NCBI GenBank assembly: GCA_030062745.1
Contig: CP099843.1
Span: forward strand, 4,899,001 to 4,963,000
From: Capitulum mitella
Taxonomy: Eukaryota; Arthropoda; Thecostraca; Pollicipedomorpha; Pollicipedidae
DNA length: 64,000 bases
Direction: 5' to 3'
The position numbers and the translations under genes were made by a program. Under the pieces are notes generated by a model, which ran no database searches, was not told where the DNA came from, and saw only the letters and a program-made list of their open reading frames with translations. This document shows, one piece after another, positions 57,840-64,000 of this stretch. Position 1 is the first letter of the stretch. Every line of letters starts with the position of its first letter.

Positions 57840-60800
57840 GGCGCCGACCTTCCGCACGTCCGGCGGGCGCCGTCGCCGGAGGCCGACGCGGAAGCGGCTG
57901 CGCCGACGTCCGGCCCGACCGCTCGGCCGGCGGCGCGGCGGCGGCCGCCCGCGGCGCCGGCGCACCGCGGCCCGGCCGCCATGAGACGCGCATGACCTCG
58001 TGGACGGAGCGCATGCACCGCCGGGCGGCCACGCTCGGCACGGTGGTGGCCGCCTGCCGGCTGCCGGCGGCGCCCTACCCGCGCCGCATCGAGAAGTGAG
58101 TGCCGACCCGGGACCCGGCTCCGGCGCGCGTTTGATCCGACCGCTTCCTGCCGCGGCCGCTGATTCAGCGGCTGCAGGAGCGCGGCCGCCGCGGCCCTGC
58201 ACGCGAGCGCCCGCCGCGCTCGCATGTGTCACCCGCACGTGCGCTGCCTGGAACTGTGCGTCACGGCGGCTCCCGGTCTGTCTGTCCGTCTGTCTGTTTG
58301 TCTGTCCGCCTGTCCGTCTGGCGTGCTGTCGGGGGCTAGTCGTACAAAGCTCCCGCGGCGTACACTGGTGTGAGCTCACCTTTTAGCTGGTGTGAGCGGC
58401 TGACTTGGCTTCCTTGAAGCCGCCGAGGTCGGGTGTCTGGACGAAAGTGGTGCATGAGTAATGCGATGTTGTTGCCATGCCACAGTTCCACGCATCGTGA
58501 TCACTAGGATTGTCACCTCACATGCGGACGTCAGTGGCTTTCTTATTCATAATGAGAAGGGAATGCGCTGCTTTGCACATGCGAAGAGACTGATTTTTTG
58601 AAGTTACATCAAGTGGTGCAAAGTTTTTTTTTTGGGGAGGGGGCACTGAAGTGAGACGAGATGCGGCTGAAGTTCGTGCTAAGCGTCACATTGTCAAGAC
58701 TTTTAATGGCGAAATATTCCTGCTGTGTTCTGCTTCAACAAGCAGAAGAGAAAGAATCAGATTGAGAGGCTTGGCGGTATCGTCGTTTGCAAGTCAATAG
58801 CTTCGAAACCAATGGATGCTGAACTATTCCGTTTTGACCAGAAGACAGCCGAGTTGTTCATCGGTTTTGTGTTTTCGTTCAAAATGAGCCAGCTTGCACT
58901 TTGGTGATCTGTTCGCGCTTCGGCCCGTGTTTTGAGATGCGCGTTAGTGACTGCAATTGTTTTTAATCATTATTACGCGGCGCTGGAGCTTTCTACTGAT
59001 TTGTCGGGAGAAAATACCGAAATCGTCAGTGATTATCTGATTGTATTGCGAACTGCAGGAAAGAAAAATAAGTGTGAGAGCAATATTTTAAGGAATGGTT
59101 ATAAATTTTGAAGAGACACAGTGGCCCTTGCTCGTCATGCTGTTCACAGGACGTCTTGCTAAAAGTAGCGAAACGCGTCCTATCCTCTGAACGCTAGCTG
59201 AACCCATTCGGAACTCGGTCATCTTGAAGATTTCGTGAAACAAATGCGATGTTTTGTTTCATGCGTTGTGCTGATGTTTTTTCTTCATCTCCGACCAACA
59301 GTTATGACGCGCTGTTGGACCGGGTCGCGTTATCTTCAATGCAATTACATTTTCGCTCGTCGCGAATGCAAAAGAATCTTGTGGCCGGGGAAAGCAGATG
59401 CATTAAAGTAATGAACTGCAACGATCTTGGGAATTCTGAAGCGGGCTGGTGCCCCTGGTACCGTATAAACACCCTGCCTCATTACGCTGACGTAAGCTTC
59501 CGTCGACAGACATGGTGCCAGATGGCTGGTATGCCATAATGTGGACCTCGTGCCCATGTAATACACCCGGGCGGGGACTCAAAAGCACGTCGTTGAGCCA
59601 GGCCGTGCCTGGCCATGGCGCCCATAGCCGGCGTCTGTTTGTCGAGCGACTGGAGCGTTTGCCTGGTGTGGTCATTGGGGACTGGCTTGACCTTTGAGCG
59701 AACCTGTTGTCAGATTTCCGCGCGGCTCGTGTGTGCTGTGGCTGGCGCCGGGCACGCGCGCGCTGTTGGCTCGGTGGCCGCCGCCTCAGTTGCAGCTGTT
59801 TGCGACTGGGGAGGACGGGCATGTAAAGTCGGCCGTCTGGTGTTTAGTCTGGCCATGCTCCTTTTACGAAGGGATCGAGGGGAGGCTGTATGCCAGCATG
59901 GAGTTCCGCGCTCCTGTGCGGTGCCGCCCGATGTGCAAGATAATTCCCCTACAACTGCTGTGGACTCAGTTAACAGTCTTCTGCAAAGCTCGCTGAGGAG
60001 GGGCTGTTTGTCGGTCCACACGGACTGGGGAAAATGGCGCCGAGCGCAGGACCCGGTTACGCGGCCGTCCGTCGGAAGAGCTCTCGCGTGCGATCGACCG
60101 CCTGGTCTCTGATCCTCAGCGACCGCACGCTGTGTCGCCCGCGCGCCGCAGCCGCCCGGGGGCATTTCGCCTGCCAATGTGGCCGTAAATCGGGCACGTC
60201 GTGCAATGGCCCGGCGGCTGAGCGGGCGCCCACGGCCGTGGCCGGCGGGCGGCGCGCGCGGCCGCTCCGAGCGGCGCCGCGCGGCGACAGCGGCGGCCGC
60301 TCTCGGCCGGCGGCCAGTCGCCGCGCGTGCTGCCGCCGCCGCGCACCGATGGCGGGCCTGTGCCAGTGGTCGGCGCCGCGCCGCACCGGCCGCCGCCGCT
60401 ACGAGATAGCCAGGTACCGACAGTGGGGACGGAAGGATGCAGGGGAGGCGGGCGGTGGCGTGATGTGGGGTTGTTGTTGCGAGGGCGGCGTGAGTTCGTT
60501 AGACCCGGCTGGCGAGACCGGGAAATGTTTCGGGAGGGTGGCGTTGCAGCGTGGACCAGGTTCTGTGCTGCGACCGGACGAGGCCGGATCTGGTGCGTCG
60601 TTCTGTGTGTGTGAAATGTGTCATTGTATCGTTACGTTTGCTCGTATTCTCATTGTGTTTGCTTGCCCGCGTTTTCGTTATCTGAAGCAGTGCTGGTAGT
60701 CGTGTGCCGTGTTGTTTGCGGAGAGCGGTCCACTGCCATGTACCGGAGCGCAGAGAACCGTCGTCCTGGCTGGGGGACCGGTGGTTGCACTGCCCGCCGC

Positions 60801-63800
60801 GGCTGTTGTGAGCCATCTTTCGTGGTGTTTAGGTCGACACTCGCGGGTATACGGTGCTCGGACCGACTGTATATCGCCAGACTCGGCCGGGGCCGCTGTG
60901 TTTTCGCGGGGCCGTCACTGACGCGACGGGCGACGATCCGTGTAAAACCAGGCGGGAATTGTCGCGGCTCCTCCGGCCCGGTTCTCGGCAGCGCCAGGCT
61001 GCGAGCACGCGTTCCCCTCAGCGGGCGGAGCTGTGACCGGATGCGAACACGATGACGGCGCGCGGTTTTTCCGGTATCGATTGAGACTGAAACAGCGCGG
61101 TGGTTCGCTGAGATCCTCGGTGTTTCTGTGCTTAAGAAAGCCTTATCGGACCCAGCCGACATGGTGGCATTTTGCCGAGGTTTCAACCCTTTCTTCCCGG
61201 GGATTGAAGCGGGGTCCCGCGCCCTTATCCGGACGGACTAGTATCTGCGTATTCTGGTGTCGTTTATGGTCGTTCATCATTGATTCATCTCGGTCGTTGG
61301 CCTTAGCACCCGTTGGTGGCATTTGGCCGAAGTTTCAACCCTTTTCTTCCCGGGGATTGAAGCGGGGTCTCTCGTCGGTGTCCAGACGGGCGAGTATCTG
61401 CGTATTCTGGTGTCGTTCATCATCTGACTCATGCCGGTCGTTGGCCTTGGACCCGCTGCCTTCACACTTGTGAAGTCCCACCGGCTGCGTTTGTGGCGCT
61501 CAGGTGCGCTGAGTCCGCCTCGTAACTAGTCGAGCACGACTGATCGGCCGTGCTCTTACGGCTCGGCCGTCTCCCCCCCCCCCCAATCCCACCCCCTCCT
61601 CCAGTTCGAGCACGTCGCACGATAGGACAACGCCCGACGCGGCGTCCTCGGGCGTCGGCGGGCCGGCGACGACGCTGCGGCGGGCCGATACGGCCGCGCT
61701 CCGGCGGGCATCAACAGGTCGTCGGCTGCCGGCCGATAAGACGCGGCCCGCGCGCGGCGGCCGGCCGGCGCCGCGAGCCGCGATCGATTCCCGGCCGGGG
61801 ACACTTGGCCGGCCGCTCGATCGCCACCGCCCGCTCGGGATCACGTGTCGACGTCGCGGGCCGGCCGGTCGATGCTCCGACGCGCCGCCGCCGCTTAGCG
61901 CGCCGTCGGGGGTCTCGGACGCGCGTCGGCGGCCGGGCGGACTGCGCGACGCGTGGTCGCCCGGACGACGCGGCCGCGGGGCGCGCGGCGGCGGGGAATA
62001 CCGGCCGCGTCCGGATCGGGCCGGCTGTGCGTGCCGCTCGATGGCTGGGGTTGCGGCGCCGCTCCGGGCGGGGCCGGCGGCCACGCCCGTCGCGTGCGGA
62101 CCGGCCGGACGCCGCCCGGCCGCGCCGGCCCGTCAGGTCGATCGGGCGGCCGTGTGCGACGCGCGGACCGGGCTGAACTGTGTCGTCTCCCGTCCTGACT
62201 CTGGGACGTCCGCCGGACAAACCGGGCCGGACCGTCTGGTCTCTGGCGCCAGCTCGGGGCGTCTGCTGGACTCGACGGGACTCGCCGTTGAATAGGGAGG
62301 GGAGGGGAAGAGCCGGGTGAGGCAGTGCGAGGTTCCGTTGGTGAGATATCGTCGCGGCCGCCGTTCTGACGCCGTGGGTCTGGCGGTGCGCGGGCCGCGT
62401 TTAGTATGCTGTTTCCGGCCCGTACCATTTCGGAATCACGGGAGCTGTTCGTCTTTGTTATTCGGTGTGAAGTTCCAGTCTTATTCTGGAGAGTATACTT
62501 CCGCACAACCCCAGTTTGCCCTACGCCATCTTTCTCTTAGGGCTGTAAAAAATGGTGATAATGTTTACTTCTCTGTCGTTTTCCCGTTCGCGGTAAGGAG
62601 AAAAATAGCGTAGAGATGCTCGCTCGCTTTATTTTACTGCCATTCGTGCTAACCGGGAAACACGTCGTCATAAACATCGCCCCGATGTTTGGACTTGAAG
62701 CGCTGTCCCACCAGTGAGCGGACGGAAAGTCCTGGATAGCATCATCCCGGCGGTGCTCGCTGAACCCTTCTAACTTTCGCAGCCGTTTCTCTTTTCTATC
62801 TCGGCCTTTTACGTATCCTCGGACACGTCGTCCGTTTATCGGCACGCCCGAGGGCAGCCTCAGGGTTGAAGAGGCATATCGCCCTGGTAGCTCGGCTCCC
62901 AGTCGCGGCTTACGTGAACCGATCTCGGGTAGCCGTAGAAACAGTTTTCCGCGCGGAAACTGGCCTCCGGTGGCTGCAGGGACGGTAGCCGTCCGGGACG
63001 GTGTCGTCGTGGAGCGTTCTGCCCGTCCCTGACGACCGCCTCTGTCCGTCCGCAGGGTAAAGTTCGGCTTCCCGCTGGAGCAGGTGTGCAAGAATAACAT
63101 CCCGGGCCCCCTTCTGGTAAGGCGGAACGGCGGCAGGTGGCAGCCGCCGTGGCGTAGCTTTTTTGCTCGTCGTTTTTGGGCGGCCTTGTGCTGCCACCTG
63201 GTCCTAGTTACCAGCGCAATATTGATCAAGCCGCGAAAGATGCGTTTCTCAAGTGCTCGTCACCAAAGCCGTTGCATAATGTTAGGCTGTTTCTTTCCTG
63301 TTAGCGTCATAAGCCTCATAGAAGATATCTGGGAAATGGAGGCCTGGCCACGCCCACCAGACTCAGGAATTCCATCTATGCTTATTACATAGCGCGTCTC
63401 GTGTTAAAAACGTATGCGCCCAGTTCGAAGACCTCCCGTTTTAGGAATGGACGTTGGCCCGCAGGTACTGATCCTTAAGCTGAACAAGGAGGCGCCCTAT
63501 CGGAAGGACGTGTTCAGGGCTCCCGGGCACCAGAACAACATCAAAAAGCTGGTGCACTTCTTACAGAACGGTCGCCTGGTCAACCTGGACAGCTTCAGGT
63601 AAGCGAGCAGTTCCTGCGATGTTCACCGCCGATTCATCTTACTCCCCGAAGGTCGCGGATGATTGGTCGTCTTCGTATTTTTCCAGGCCTCGATGTTGCG
63701 TTGTTTGACGTGGGCTTAGCATGAGCCATTAGCTTTTTGAATTGCCCATTTGTATGGAATCCGGACGTCCAGAAATAGCTCTGCGATTCTCATGCCTAAG

Positions 63801-64000
63801 CCCACGTAAATGGCAGTAGTAGGGTACCGGTAGGACATTTTTGCATTGCAAGATGTTGTGGACGTTTGGCTGTCAATGCTTTTACATTCATCACGTACTT
63901 ATCGCAGTTTTATATTCGTCTTTGTGGTTTGTCCCCGATTGCTTTGTCTGTCGGCACTGGACGATACCTCCTTTCCCGCAGTATACATACGATAGCGTCT
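57840..64000 (+). CDS. RhoGAP-domain protein, 5' and 3' incomplete
   Basis: Exons: 57840-58095 (start uncertain; an ATG at 57992 could also serve), 63056-63116, 63465-63598 and 63982-64000 (cut by the window). Phases agree: the last exon continues DSF with SIHTIAS. The first exon has TERMHRRAATLGTVVAACRL and YPRRIEK; the next ones form the start of a RhoGAP domain (KFGFPLEQVCKNNIPGPLL, then LILKLNKEAPYRKDVFRAPG). DVFRAPG holds the arginine finger that stimulates GTP hydrolysis on Rho-family GTPases. The NNIPGPLL...LVNLDSFS arrangement resembles ARHGAP20/TAGAP-type and insect RhoGAP54D-type domains, but I cannot assign an orthologue. The first visible intron is about 5 kb and very CpG-rich; alternative promoters or extra exons may lie there. 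Confidence 0.75.
58256..58322. repeat. (TCTG/TCCG)n simple repeat
   Basis: Short CTGTCTGTCCGTCTGTCTGT-type run in the first visible RhoGAP intron. Confidence 0.8.
59700..62300. promoter_or_regulatory. CpG-rich block in the RhoGAP intron
   Basis: About 2.6 kb with very high GC and abundant CpG, low complexity and long open frames on both strands that look like composition artefacts. It may contain an alternative promoter or first exon; a GT donor after CGAGATAGCCAG at 60412-60413 is the best exon candidate but its start is unclear. Confidence 0.35.
61163..61466 (+). repeat. 152-bp tandem duplication
   Basis: GGTGGCATTT(T/G)GCCGA, TTCCCGGGGATTGAAGCGGG, GTATCTGCGTATTCTGGTGT and CGGTCGTTGGCCTT occur twice with an offset of 152 bases (61163 and 61315). 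Confidence 0.88.

Noticed and set aside
57468-58379. 303-codon minus-strand ORF
   Set aside because: Overlaps the RhoGAP first exon in antisense and is Arg/Ala/Gly-rich composition noise.
60034-60699. 221-codon plus-strand ORF starting MAPSAG
   Set aside because: Cys/Arg/Ala-rich, no domain, and a second frame in the same place is equally open; kept only as a possible alternative exon region.
61500-62506. Several long overlapping ORFs on both strands
   Set aside because: All frames are open because of extreme GC content; residues are Arg/Pro/Ala/Gly without domain logic.

Overview
The window is nuclear DNA of an arthropod, most likely a crustacean. The evidence is an RR-type cuticle protein gene, two genes of the arthropod single-domain von Willebrand factor C (SVWC/Vago) family, a TTAGG-type repeat tract (the arthropod telomere unit), intron-rich genes with GC-rich third codon positions, and many decayed transposons. 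A barnacle-like or similar crustacean is only my guess from the codon and repeat style. All gene models were assembled by eye from splice sites, reading-phase agreement and domain logic; no database search was run.

Layout. (1) 203-10358, plus strand: 3' part of a large mosaic secreted serine protease of neurotrypsin/Tequila type. Its order is C-type lectin, kringle, LDLa, PAN, LDLa, SRCR, LDLa, SRCR, SRCR, trypsin. (2) 12147-12964, minus: a two-exon cuticle protein with a TATA box. (3) 15748-17393 and 26696-27889, both plus: two SVWC secreted proteins with the same three-exon structure. They are separated by about 9.3 kb, filled largely by a 1.2 kb short-TIR element and a 4.7 kb DNA transposon with inverted repeats of nearly 600 bp and a frameshifted transposase-like gene. 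(4) 29313-39802, minus: twelve exons of a SMYD4-type TPR/SET/MYND methyltransferase, ending convergently with the second SVWC gene. One intron holds a Penelope-type GIY-YIG fragment. (5) 39.8-48.8 kb: repeat-rich gap with degenerate 160-205 bp tandem repeats, a TTAGG-like tract and an inverted copy of the 1.2 kb element. (6) 48808-49962, plus: the RING and membrane part of RNF170, divergent from SMYD4 and apparently using a GC-AG intron. (7) 50-57.8 kb: mostly repeat-like, CpG-poor DNA. (8) 57840-64000, plus: start of a RhoGAP-domain gene running off the right edge, with a very GC/CpG-rich 5 kb first visible intron.

The genes do not form one pathway. The protease, the cuticle protein and the two SVWC proteins are all secreted products; SVWC proteins are known arthropod immune or stress-responsive factors. 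SMYD4, RNF170 and RhoGAP are broadly conserved intracellular proteins. The most interesting signals are the SVWC pair, with a 105-bp duplication of the end of the first gene, and the unusual lectin/kringle/PAN protease architecture.
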